A DNA stretch of 64,000 nucleotides, taken from NCBI GenBank assembly GCA_025766275.1, contig JAFKAC010000003.1, positions 2,480,001-2,544,000 on the forward strand. The letters are read 5' to 3'. The stretch's first letter is position 1, and each line of letters begins with the position of its first letter. Positions 35,648-47,913 of this stretch are shown here, piece by piece. Made by a program: the position numbers and the translations under genes. This DNA comes from Lactarius indigo (lineage: Eukaryota; Basidiomycota; Agaricomycetes; Russulales; Russulaceae). The notes beneath the pieces were generated by a model that had not been told where the DNA came from, did not search any database, and worked only from the letters and a program-made list of their open reading frames with translations.

Positions 35648-36057
35648 AGGGTCACACGTGACCCCACTTTCATCACATGATGGGCAGGAGTGGATAAGCG
35701 GAGTCTGTTTATAGTCAACTAAGCGGTCGATTTATGTCCAACTAGGCGTCGACCTTGTCAACTCAAACCTTGCTCGAAGTCTTTTGTGAAAGACGATGTT
35801 GATTCATGTTGATCGTTATCTGTTGTCTCCATTGGTCACTGTTATTTCCAAATTTGTTTGTCTATAGGAGGACATTCCGTTGGCAGTGATGTATGTTTGC
35901 TTTGTTATTGCTCGGTGTGTGTGCCCCTTTTTTTTTTAGTTTTGTCATTCACCCTCATGGCGTTTGACTTGGTTCACTGTCGATCGAAACTGTTACTTTC
36001 AAACTTTTACAGTGCTGGTGTTGAATTTTTGTCCGCTGTTTGATGGCAGTCGGACAG

Positions 36058-37184
36058 GTATGGCAAAGTTTTAGTGGACAACACAACAAGAGGCATTGTA
36101 GTTGTTGCCGCTGTCGGGCGGGTGTTGCCTACTCAGCTTGATTGTGGGCCTGAGGGAAATTACACAATTCAAGACACAGGCTTTGGTTTGTTGAAGGCTT
36201 CCAAGTTTCAATTACAGATCGGCAAGCCTGTTGGAACTTGTTTTGAGGACAATTACGATGCAATTGTCAACACCCTTTTGAAGCTCCAAGATAGAACAGC
36301 ATTTACCCCCAGGCGGCGGAACCTTCTTGTTAAAGATGGTTCAGAGACGAATGTGTGTTTTGCTTGAAGTGTGTTTGAAAAGCACGTGCAGTTTTTTTTT
36401 GCTTTTGTTGTTTGACTGTCGTTGAAATTTGTTTTTAGGAGAGGAAGAAAGGGTCGTTGACAGAGACCAACATTAATGAAGCTGTCGATGCGGAAACTGA
36501 GAATTGGCCTGTGCCCCCTGAGATGTGTGGGGAGCTAGATGGGCTGAAAGGGGAACACCGTGTTGTTCCGCTTCATGTTTTCAACTCAACCAATTTCGTG
36601 GAGCCTGTTGCGGTTAATGAAGCTCTGCTACATTCAGTGGTGGAGGTTCATTTCGTTTTACGCCACTATTATTTCAACAAGAAAGAGGAAGACTCTTTCA
36701 ATGCATCCATTGAGCAAATCGTGGTTTTACAATCACCCACGGTTGCTCCTTCTCCTTACAAGCGCGTACATTATCGGAGTGCGCTGGTGTCTTTGTCACC
36801 TTCCCATGGACGAGTTCCTGTTTCTGAGCATGGTAAGTCATCATGAGAGAGCAAAATTATGGAGGTTAATCATTTTATGGCAGCATGCGTGAGTGAACAC
36901 GAACAGGTGGTGGTGCAAGAGAGTTTGAAAGACGAGGGGAACAGTGTGTTTAATGTTTCAGTCTGATTCGGTTTAAGACATGACTCCCCCTTTTTTTTTT
37001 TGGGAAGAAAACACAGGTGCTAAAAGACGGAAAATCGACGACGATACAGTGGACGGGGAGGATAGTAAAGGTAAGTAAATCAAATAGCAATGGTACACCT
37101 TTTAGACAGCAAAATTGAGAGTGTTTTACAGAGAATGAAAACATAGTCCCCATCAAAGGGAAACAGAAACAGAAGCAAAAGTGA
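36058..37184 (+). CDS. Unknown multi-exon gene facing the Helitron Rep-helicase
   Basis: Exons read: about 36058-36352, 36439-36832, 37017-37070 and 37132-37184, with GTGTGT, GTAAGT and GTAAGT donors. Junctions keep the frame and end in a lysine-rich tail (AKRRKIDDD..KGKQKQKQK) that looks like a nuclear signal. An earlier exon around 35870 is likely, so the start is unknown. The middle contains hydrophobic strand-like segments (HRVVPLHVFNSTNFVEPV, VVEVHFVLRHYYF). I do not recognise the family. It ends 150 bases from the convergent Rep-helicase gene and may belong to the Helitron. A single-strand DNA binding (OB-fold) role would fit that place but is speculation. Confidence 0.5.
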
Positions 37185-37332
37185 GTAAGTTGGCCAAAAC
37201 AGAGGGAGACGTGGTGCATAAATGTAAGACTATACGTTACGTTGAATCAAGTAGGAGTGAATTGTAGCGTTTCTTTTGCTGAAAGAAAGTTCAGTATGCG
37301 TACGGTAACAATTTGGAGGGAAAAACGCACTG

Positions 37333-40300
37333 TTAGAAAGATGCAAACTCTCCACATTTGTGCCTTTCCTCTGTGAGTTGCTCTAATGCTGTCAGTCGTA
37401 AATCTTCATTCCGAAGATCTGTGTCTGGACTGGTGGTGAAAATTGTGTCGTCAAAGTTGTGCAAGAATCTAATGGTCTGTCTACCGCGACTGCGAGAGAG
37501 CGAAACATATGCGTCAAACAGCGTTAAACAGCCAGATGGTGGTTTCGCAAGGTCAACAATGACACTTTCAATTGTTTGTCCCTGCGATTTATAATCTGTG
37601 AAAGCATATGCTGGTAGGAGAGGTAATTGGTGACGATCAACAGTTGTTCCAGTGGATCCCAAACGGAATTTCTTGTGCAAGGGGAAGACGGGAACAGTCC
37701 CCATTGGCAGTCCTTCAAGTTTAGTTTTTTTATTGGATAGAGGCACAAAAAAAACAGCGGCAGGGGGAAAGCGCAATCGAATGGTGGTTGTGTTTTCATC
37801 CTCCAGAACTTCTCTGGGGTCGAGAATGATGTTGGAAATTGTTCCTCAAGAGCCATTTGCGAGATCAGCATTGGGTGCAATGTTCTCAAGGATCATTGCT
37901 TTCATACCGACAGCTAAATCAATCTTGTTGGGGAGACAGTTAGTGTGATCCAGTTTAAGGTGAGCGATAACTAGGCATTGTTGCCATGTAAGGGTTTTTT
38001 TTTGGCAGTTGTCTAGTGCGTATATAATATAATGAGTTTGACTGGCATTGCAAGAGTGACAGGTAAGCATGGATTCATTCCACAACGTGCAAACGCTGTT
38101 ACATGGTGTAACGAGTATGACATCTGCCCATGGCTGTTTCGTGAAGTCAGGTGGGTGGCATTTGTTCGTTCCAAGTATTAGTTTTCGCATCTCACTAAGG
38201 TCATCAGCAGAACAGTCCCCCGTCTGCGATCATTGTAAGATGGAATTCCAAATGGGATCTTGAATTTGCATTTGTTTGTCAAGTTTGACAACAATATCAA
38301 ATTGATTATAGAGATGTTTTCCCAGGAGAGAGAGGTCGTCATGAGGAGATGGAGTGTAATTATATAATTCTTTGTTATGAGCGGCAACGGGGGGGAACTG
38401 GTGAAAGTTGCTGAGCAAAATGATGTTAAGCCCACCAAACGGCATTGATGCTTCAACAGACTGTTGTCCTGTTCGAACGATGCCTGTTACTTGTGAGAGC
38501 AGTGCAAGCTGTGGAGTGGTAAGCATGCTCTTTTCATCGATTGTCAACCACAATGTATGTGCCATGTTTTTTTTTCTACAGTTCTCAATCTCTTTCGTTG
38601 GATGTGTAATCCATCTGTCAGAAGTAGGTGGTTTGATGGGAAGCGTGGCCCAAGCATGGAGCATTTGACCACCTATCAGGCTGGCTGCCATGCCAGACAT
38701 GGCTGTTTTCACTAGTAAGTTTGCCACACCCATTTCTTCAAACGTTTTCAAGATTTGATTTAACAGTGCTGACTTGCCAGTCCCTCCTTGCCCATGGACA
38801 ATCATTAAACACTGAGGGGGGTTTTCACCAGCCAGATATGCACACAGATGATTCAAAACAATTTCATGAACCAAACTTTGTCTTTCATTTAATTGGCAGT
38901 GACTGGACAACGATTGCATAGTGGATTGCTCAAGTTGAATGGCAGAAGGCTGAATAGTGAGTGGAGTAATCATAGGGTGAGAGTCATGTGAGTCTGATTC
39001 ATGTGTCGACGGTGAAGTGTGGGACGCGTTGGATATGGTTTCATCAATATTACAAGTGGTGAGAGCAGTTTCCCAAGAAACAAGTTGTTGAATGTGGTCA
39101 GAAGACAGTCGCATTGCAGGTTTTTGATAAGCCACACTGGGATTTGTTTTGCAAAGCACTCCAGAGTTTTCTCCAATGGAAATTGCTTTGTCTGCATATC
39201 GTTTTGCAGCACTGGAAAAAGGCCTGTCAACTGCTTGGAGAATGTCTTCTTCAGTCAAGAGATTGTTAAATGGTTTGGCATTGTCACTTATACTGTCTCC
39301 ACATTTGGGAACTGTTTCTAAATCAGTGTCAACAGTCATTAAGTGATCGGCGTTGCTGGTTTCAATAACGGCTTCGTCATTTTGGGTACATGTTCTCGCA
39401 CTTTCTGAACATTGATGAAAAAATTCGATATTAGAAACTGTGGCACAGATGTTGTTGGAAGCATTTGACATGAATACGTTGAATGCACCAGAGAATGTTT
39501 CGTCAGCTGCTTTAAGGTCGGAAAGTGACCTCCACGGTTTTAGCAATGCGAGCATGGAGGCCTCAAAGAGGCCATCTTCAGTTCCTTCTTCTCTTTTGGC
39601 AAACCATAGTCCCAGGAAGTATGGCATTGTTTCATGGTCTGCTGATTTTATGATTCGACAGTGACCATCTCTGTTGCTACCCATGCGGTAAGGAACATGG
39701 GTGTTTGGTGTAGCGCCACATTTTTTTGTCTTTGGTTTTAAATACACACCATCGTATGTTCCCAGGAAAAAGTCGAGATAGGACCACAATTCCAATGCAT
39801 CACCACGGTCAATGTATTCTTGAATTTGCTCTTTCAAATGGACATGACCATCAATTATTTCTATGTTGGCAACTTCTTCATGTTGTGAGGTCTGTTCGAA
39901 AATATAAATTTGGTGTTCTCAAAGGAAGGGAAGTGAACCGTTCGCGAACCTGTGGGGCATTGTTCTCTTCACGTACAGGAGAAGTGGTTACGTGATTGAC
40001 CACAACGGAGGGTGCTGAACTGAAAGGACGTTAGTGTACAAGTCGTCAATGAATGGGAGGCATGTATTAACCATGTTTTGTCTAACACTGGAAACGTTTT
40101 CGTTAACCGTTTCAATACAGAGTACCAATGGATGGTTTCAAAATGGTGGGAAACAAAATGATCTCCCCATCCCATGAGATAACCAACCACTTCTGGTGCA
40201 CTCAGTTCTTGTTGCCGATTTAAAGAATTGGCACATTGTTGAATTAGTTTTTTGTGAATTGCTGCTAAGTCTGTTGTTCTCCGTTCTCCAGACTGATGAT

Positions 40301-43147
40301 AAGCCAATGTTTTGGCTAATAACGCAGATGTGTTGGACGACTCGCGTTGCTTCTTCACCACATAATGGGTAATGTACCATGCGATGTCTTTCGTCTCAAT
40401 TCCATTGGTAATCAACTTGATGTCATGATTTGCACGAAGAACTTGAAGAATTGCAGGACACCAGTTGTTTAAATACCCGTATGTTCTTTTCGGTCCCCAG
40501 TTTCCACTTTCATCAACCCAGTCATCTGCAACAAGTGGGAAGGGAGCTCGTCGTTTGCAAACCATGTGAGAGTTGATGATTTTTATGCATGCTTGAGAGC
40601 ACTGATGGACTTGTACGGTTCTTGCAATTCTTTTTTCAGTGTCTGCACAACATGCTTCGTATTCAGGCAGTCGTGGATCGATTGGTCGAGAGAAAGCGAC
40701 AGCACGTTCACGGGGGATGACCAAGATGTCACTACCAGGGACATGCGGAATGTGTGCTCGTATGTTGACGGATATAAACTGTTTGATTTTGTCTCTAAAT
40801 TCGCCATCTAATAACCGTTGCTTCATTTCATCGGCAGTGAGAGAACCAGATAGCCAGAGTATGATGTGAAGGTGAAGCGTTCCTCTACCTTGCGCCTCCA
40901 CGGTCCCCACAAAAGCAGCAATTTTACCTAAAATCCCGGTTTCCCTTTGTATTGGGACGGTGCGCGTGAAACCCTTGATTCCAAGCAGTGAGTCAAGGAT
41001 GGCGTTTACTATGAGGTGAAAAAAAAGACAAGCAGCGTAAGGATCCGAAGCAATCGCAGTATCAGATGGATGGTGATCAGTTGCGCGAAACGTGTCAAGG
41101 TCAATGGGTTCGCCACATAAAACTTGCGCTATGGGGTCTTGTGTGTCAGCAGGGTTAATGGTAAGCCAGATTGAAGGTGGGTTTTTTTTAACACACGTCC
41201 CCCATATGAGCAAACAGATTTTGATGCGGGATTCGTCAGTTCCCATAACTTTTGCTCTAATTGTAGATAGATTTCGACGGAGGGACCGCATGACAGGATT
41301 TGAAAAAGGGAGGCGTCCTTTTTCTTCAGCAGCAGCAGTTTCAAAATCGCATGGTTGTAAGGTTCGAATTTGTCGTTCATACTGGGAAAACGTTTTCTTC
41401 GAGATCTGAAGAGTCGCTGCGGCGCAAATTTCACGCTTCTGTAACACTCCGAAAATCTGGAAAACAAAATGCAGATCTTTGCGAAAACGCTTGTCAGAAT
41501 AACGGAGAGCCCAGCGAGCATGTTTTTGATAAGAGACGGGTCTCGATCGATTGACTTTGAATCCCCCAAGACCGTAAGGAAACAAGCAGGGGAAACTTCC
41601 GAGGAGGTGATTGGGATTCTCACATGAGCCGTCTGAAAAGTGACCGTCTGTGTTTTTTCGTGCGTATTCATTTACAAAGTCACTGCTTCTCTTGATAGCC
41701 CAAGCATCTTTTTTCTCACCATGTGTGACGTTTGCCAGTGCATGTGCAAGAATTTCGTTTTCGGTCACTTCAGTAGCAGCGACGTCAACCACTCCGAGAG
41801 AGTGCAGTGGCAGGGCACTTGGATCTGGTGTGAACAGATTAGCGTATTGTGAAAATCAAGTGGGATTTTATCACACCTTCCATATCTGTGGACGTTTCTT
41901 GATTGTCTTGTGGTTCGAATTCTCCACAATGAAGATCTGCGTCAACATGGAAAGTGATCCGTTGTTTGTCAGAGAAAACGAAAACGATGACAGGTCAAGG
42001 AAAGTGTACCGGTGTCATAATCGTTATCGTCAGGAACATATCCATCTGTTTCTTCTGCTAAGAGAGCTGTGTCATCCGAATGTCTTGCCAAAGACATTAT
42101 TTCGATAGGAACTCCGTTGACAGGAAGTTGGCGCAATCTGTCAGATGAAATGGAAACGTCGCGATAAATAGGATTGTTATTCTTCAGCCACAGTAAGGCT
42201 GAGCGAACCCGTGTTCGATTAACTCGTAAAAAACCTGGCATGGTTTTTTCGGGTAAGTTTTTAGGACCAACAAAAGTGACCCCGATAGTGGTGGCCAGAA
42301 TGGAGGATGATGGTGGCATGATTTGTGTGTTGGTTAAATGGGCAATGTCGTTCATATTCAAACGATACGTGGAAACGTTGCCTCGTAAACCACTCTGCAT
42401 ACCTGCCGAAGACCAGTTTCGCGCCCCCTTTTTTTTGGGATACAGCTTGACAATGTAAGCTGCCGGGAAATATCGCACGACCAAGATTCGCTCAGGAAGA
42501 GTCAATATATTCAATTCGGGTGGGACTTCGCCAATCCACAAGGCGTTCGCCAATGATAACAGAGGTGTTTTGTTGTTTCGAAGTTCACGAACACAAGAGC
42601 CGCAAATATTCGCAAACGGTTTTCCATTTTCGAATCTGCCTAAGGAAGTTTCATCTCGCTGAAGAAGCATCCCGTCTGTGAGAACATGTGCAGGATGAGG
42701 AGTCACGGGAGAAAGTTTTTGTTTCTCTCGAAGATGACTGAGTTCAACCTGGTGCAGTTCTCTGGCGAAAAAAGAGCCAGCGCAAACTGCACAGGTCAGC
42801 GTCATAATAGCATCACGTCCTGTGGCATCTATAAATTTTGAAATACGTGCACGTTGCGTCTCCGAAGACACCGTTTCGAAAAACGGATCGACGGTCATGT
42901 GCGATGGCGGCAGAATGTGTGTGGAGGAAATTGTGTTTGTCTCCAATCTCTGTCTCTTTGTGCGTGCCGTTTGTTCCAAAAGAAGTTGGTGTTCATCAGG
43001 CAACAAAAAAACAGCGTCTTCCATTTTCGCGCGGGAACGTTTTTCGGCGCGAGAAAAAGTTCCTGTTGGTAAAGCGTCTGTCATGTCGTTCATTGTCAAA
43101 GAATGTAATGCCAATTGCATGTGTTCAGAAGAGTGAGAAGACGACAT
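37333..43147 (-). pseudogene. Helitron Rep/helicase with N-terminal DUF6570-like part, broken
   Basis: It starts at ATG 43147. The N-terminal region (CAVCAGSFFARELHQVELS, NICGSCVRELRNN, ILVVRYFPAAYIVKLYPKKK) resembles the domain common at the start of fungal Helitron proteins. After two introns near 41.9 kb comes the helitron-like region and the HUH nuclease (GRGTLHLHIILW). A tyrosine motif follows (IAWYITHYVVKKQ). The PIF1-type helicase shows GQGGTGKSALLNQ, LWLTIDEKSML, SGMAASLIGG and TDYKSQGQT, ending at 37333. TGA codons at about 38230 and 37846 replace Arg, and the frame between about 40.1 and 39.84 kb is unclear, so this copy is not functional. Element ends (5' TC, 3' CTRR after a hairpin) could not be fixed. 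Confidence 0.85.
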
Positions 43148-43514
43148 GATGGCTGCTGTTTAAGACTACGGCAATGTAAGGGATGCAGGTGATTGAGAGA
43201 CTCCTATGTCCGAATCGGAATAGGCCAACGCCACCAACAACGGTATCGTTCGACATAATTTTGAAAAAAAAAAAAAATTGTCAGCTGTCAGATTGCTGAG
43301 TCATTCCGACTTTCTACAGGACCTTGCGGAGCAAGGTGATATATCGACCACTAAGTTGACTTAGTTGTGATCGCGAATTATATTGAGACAATAGAATCAT
43401 TCGTAGACCTCTCCTTATGTGTTAGACAATTATGATTTATTACCAAGTTAATACGGGGGCTTTCATACGCGAGAGCGTGCAATATCCGACGAACCATAAC
43501 GACCAGGATCAAAG
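43148..43514. other. Interval between Helitron and NTPase gene
   Basis: Contains an A14 run, the motif GAGTCATTCCGACTTTC (also at the right tip of the 24-kb element) and a perfect 6-bp stem hairpin CCTTGC-GGA-GCAAGG at 43321. No gene is seen. Confidence 0.4.
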
Positions 43515-46503
43515 TCAAAATAAGCTCTCCAACCCAGGGACAGATGTTGACCAAGAATCAAAATGAGAGGGGTCAAGCCCACTCCCGGGAGCTTGTGAGC
43601 GCAGTACGCTGGGATCAAGGGACGTGCTGTAGAATGACCCCCACGATTCTGATTTGTCGGCCAACGCTGCCCACCTCTTCGAGGCTTCTCCGATGGGCTG
43701 GAGAACTTCGTCACTGATTCCCGAACACCAGAAATCGTACGTTGTGAAGAATGGCTGTCCATCATTGTCAAAATACGATGCGCCCATTGCTGGCGATGAA
43801 TAAGTCTTGTGAGTGACTTTCGACGCGTTGCTACAGAGTGCGAAAGCGATGCGGATGATCGGGATGGGGTATTTTCGGTCTAGTTGTTCTAAATCAAGCA
43901 AACCACATGCAAAGGGGTCCATTTTCTTGAAGACTAGGTCCTGGGCCGCTTCGCTGATATCGTTCTTCTTTACTTGAACGATGATGAAACCAATTTTATC
44001 GACGTCGAGGTCAAAACTGCCATACAAGAACGGATAGACGGCGTCGAAGCCAGGCTGGCTGTTGGCACCCAACGCTGCTGCGCCACGTGCCATGAACGCG
44101 AGTAAATAAGACCTCGCCAAAACCTTCTGCTCGTGTGGCTTGATGAAGTGGTTGAAGTGCATCCAGGCGCTACCAAATGCCTGCTTGAACGTTTGTTGAG
44201 TAGATTCGGTGTGACAGATTGACGGCATCCTGTCTGACATTGACGCGAATGTTGATTCCGAGAAAAGTGACGAAAACAGCTCTGTTACAGAGAAGTAACG
44301 TGAAAGTTGTCCTGGGAACTGGGTATAAGGTTTCTCCGAGACTGTTTTGTCACGAGCCCATATGAAGAACGCGGAGACCAATAGTTCTGCTCGATCTCCA
44401 GCGTTGATGCCGAATCCTTGCAGAACCTCGGTAAGAGCGTCAGCTAAATTGAAGCCATGGTGGCTATTCATAACAAGGGCTGCCGCCTCCGCAAGGATAG
44501 GCTCAGACGCGGCAATGCCGCGTATAGTTTCGATCCCATCTCCAATCGACATGCAGACACGCATGTGGTTAGATATCTGCTCTTGTTCTTTTTCCACCTG
44601 GTCACTAGGTAATGGGGCGTAGATCGTGCTATTGATATCCAGAGCCAACCGCTGCGACAAAACGGCGCATGTCTGGGCATTTGTCAGGCTCATGTTGTAT
44701 GTGTACGTTCCGCAGAGCAACTTCAGGAGAGCAAAGTGGACCAACCCGCGGCGTACTTCGTCATCGCCATGATCATAAATTGTGCCCCACCTGACAAAGG
44801 GTGAGAAAACCGGAATATACAATAGGATACGGCTCACAATGGCCTTCCCATATGGGCAATACAATCCAGCGAGGTGACATCCTTGAGAGTTTTGTACTTG
44901 TCGAAGATTTTGTGGTTCTTCATGAGATGGTCAAAGCCGAGATATATGAAGGGTTTGGGAGTTATGAGTTCGCCGTCATTCATACGGTTGGAGGCATCAC
45001 GGCCACGAGGCGGAGAAAATTGAGAGATTTTCCCGGTGGTGGAAAGGAAGAATGTGAACAATGACATATCTGACAATATCCTAAGTGCCCGACAAAGTTC
45101 AACAAAATGGCTCTGTACCCCTTCATGCTTGAAGGGCACAGTCAACAGATGGGCTTCGTCGAACACAATGAAGACATCAGGCAGTAGCTCTTCCGCTGAA
45201 GGGCTACCATCTTTGACTCGATTTTGAAGCTCTTCGACTGCGGCTATCAGGTCCTTGTCGTGCTCGTTATCTGGCTTGCTCTTGTCGCGCGACTTGCTCT
45301 TGTTTCCCTGCTTTCTCTCGTCGCTCAAGATGTCCCTCTTCAAAATAACGCCAATGAATTAGAAAGAATTGAGAGAACACAGACATGGCGTACCTCTGCC
45401 CTGTTAACAACGTCGTGGTAAAATTCAACTCTTCTGAGCCCGGAGGAGCCCATAATTTGCCCCTCCGACATGATTTCCCTGAACCTTTTGATTCGATACG
45501 TTCTCTTAGTATTGCCTTCGCTGGGGGTATAATGTGCGTCTATCTTCGTGATGGTCTCCGCGGCGATGCAAAAGAGTGCTTCGAGAAAATAGCACGCTCG
45601 CATGTACGACGACTCGCCCATATTATTATTTTTATACACCCGACTGCTTGTGAGAAAATCGCGAACTTCATCGTCGGCGGGGGGGAAGCCTAACAAACGA
45701 GTTTAACAGATTGTGGAGCCTGAGGTGAAAGAGACACTACAGACCTTCGCCATCCTTCGGGCGCAGGTTGATCGGAATCAAGAAATGTTCCTTGGAGAAC
45801 TCATCCAAGAGGCGCGATTTGCCCATTCCAGATGACTGGACAATCGAGCAATAGCGAGCATACGCCTTCCCCCTCGTCATCTGTTCCTTGACGTGTTTCT
45901 TAAGAGCCCTTAGCGGGCCTTTCCCGACGAAATTTGCGGTCCAAGAACGCTCAACAGCTGAGGGTAAAAATGAAATTAAGGCGCGTCACCACACCCAAAT
46001 AGTTGAGACTCACCCTGGCCCTGGGATTCCTTAGAAGCTATCCTCTCATCGATAGCCGCGGGCCGGGATGTAGCAACCCAAAATGCGTCTAGATATTGTT
46101 TGTAATCAGATTTATCCCATAACAAAATCACATATACTATACCGTGTCGAAACAAAGCATCCCAGTCATCACCGGTCGCTCCTGAACCTGCCACCTTACT
46201 TACCAACTCAAGGAACTGTGGTTGCTGAAACCGAACGATGGTTTTGAACTGGTCTGCACTGGTAGGAGTTCTACTGCCGAATTCTTCTTTTTCGTGCAGA
46301 CTTATGTGGTTTGCAACATAACGATGGATCACCTCAAGTGGATTCTCCCCCTTGCTCGCTAGCTGCAGACTGAGAGAGAGCAAATCTCTCCATTGTTGCC
46401 GGGGATCAGTGGGAACATCATGATGTTTGTACTTGGCGTGCTTTTGCTGAGGAGCTGGAGTTGGCGATGGAAGGGCATGGCGGCGTGAACGTTTCGAGGA
46501 CAT
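43515..46503 (-). CDS. P-loop NTPase with probable C-terminal PD-(D/E)XK nuclease
   Basis: Five exons (46503-46014, 45957-45745, 45689-45394, 45337-44838, 44790-43515) add up exactly to 924 codons plus stop, with no lesion. The N-terminus is basic (MSSKRSRRH), suggesting nuclear entry. Walker A is VQSSGMGKSRLLDEF, followed by GFPPADDEVRDFL, and Walker B is DVFIVFDEAHLL. A helical region follows, starting GRPLWGTIYDHGDDEV. Near the C-terminus FDLDVDKIGFIIVQVKKND resembles the D..(E/Q)xK core of restriction-like nucleases, then YDFWCSG. Such NTPase-nuclease pairs form large families in mushroom genomes and resemble the Crinkler-type NTPase-REase architecture. Nuclease activity and role (genome defence, transposon-linked or effector-like) are inference. 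It sits intact among dead transposons. Confidence 0.65.
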
Positions 46504-46629
46504 GGCAACGTGCCAACTGGACTGGAGTAAGTTGGGTCGGTCAAGTCAGAGGTGATCCTAGGGTCGTATCTTTGATTTCTCACCGCCGTCCATTGTTCCT
46601 CCGCGGATGTCACAACTCTGTCACATGCT

Positions 46630-47440
46630 CAGTAAAAAAGGAAAGTCCGCTATTAGTCGGCTGTAGTCGAAAAAACTCAGAAATTTTGCAAATAATCCAT
46701 ATTTAGTCGATTTTAGTCATTGTCGACTACCCATGACTATGACTTTGTCAGGGTCAATATGCGGGCAAATCTGAGTTGTCCAATGACCATTTCAAGTCGA
46801 TTTTTGTCATTCCATAGTCATCCCAAGTCCGGTACAAGTCGTCCGACAGTCACTTCAAGTCATTTTTGCGTGCAGAAAATCTGTTTATTGCAAAAAAAAC
46901 AAAAACAAAAAAAAACAATATCTACGAGTAAACTAGAAGTAAGTAACTATATGCCGCCGGTGCCACCATCGTCGTCGGGGCGTGGTCGGGGCGCTAGGCG
47001 AATAAAGTACGCTGCCACCAATATCGCAAATCAGGGCTCATGGCCACGTTGGCGAGGTACATCCCCCCTTCCCTGCCAACACCTCCGTCGCAGCCGCATC
47101 GTTGTCATGGTATGTGTTGCTCGACCGGCTTGCATTGGACCCCCAGTGGTCGTGCCATAATTGGGTGGTTGTGAGTCAACATCGGGCGGCGGCGGATTCA
47201 GTCGTGGCATTGCAGATGGTAGGTGTGGTACCGAGGTGGCTGTTGCAGTCAACGTGAGCATGTTGTCAACTTAAAAGAATTAATACTCATTTTTTTTTGT
47301 TTGGTTCGTGGGGTGGCGTTGTCGACGTTTTGTGAACGTGTGCTGGCAGGTGCATGTTGGTCTATATAATATAAGGGGGGTAGCCTCTAGTCAGTGGAGT
47401 ACACGAAAGGCAAGTTCAAGACAATGCCCGCACTTACATT
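46630..47440 (+). repeat. Left arm of the foldback element
   Basis: Subterminal GTCA/GTCGA words at 46650-46870, then an AGAAATTTTGCAA block, then a Pro-rich minus-strand frame starting MLTLTATATSVPH at 47261. A TATATAATATAAGG stretch lies near 47360. Confidence 0.8.
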
Positions 47441-47913
47441 TACAACCGATGTGGCAGTGCCCGAGCATCCTGGTCATTTGCTATGGGGAGAAAACAGGTG
47501 GGTAGTGGGGTTGACAAGATACTGACTTGCTGCCTGAAGTGGAAGCGCGACAGTAACAGAAGAGTAAGGGAGAAAAGAGGGAGCAAAAATGGACAAGTGT
47601 TGGACTTGGACGAGCTTGCAAGCCTAAGTGTTGGAGTCCCTTGGACATCCGTAACGGACGCGGGACAGAACAAGAAACTAATTCCCACGCTCAACCACTC
47701 GGCAATTCAACGCGACTCTAAGTTGAAACGAACATTGTCCTACAAACTGTACACCCGCTATCCCCCCTTTTTTTGTCCCACCCAAGCTTGTGCCCCCCCT
47801 GACTCAACTGTGCTACTGCCTCAGAAGTGCAGGTTCCATAAGGGACTCATATCTCTGTCACGCAGCCGTCCCATCCCTCCACCTTTTGTTGACGCTATCA
47901 CCACCACATCACT

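Noticed and set aside
11668..43147. TGA as a recoded sense codon in the transposon genes
   Set aside because: Host genes here end normally and TAA also occurs. Paired LTRs show the same CG to TG/CA change outside coding sequence.
43321..43345. CCTTGC-GGA-GCAAGG hairpin as the Helitron 3' end
   Set aside because: It lies upstream of the Rep gene, whereas the 3' hairpin should be on the other side, and it is not followed by CTRR-T at proper spacing.
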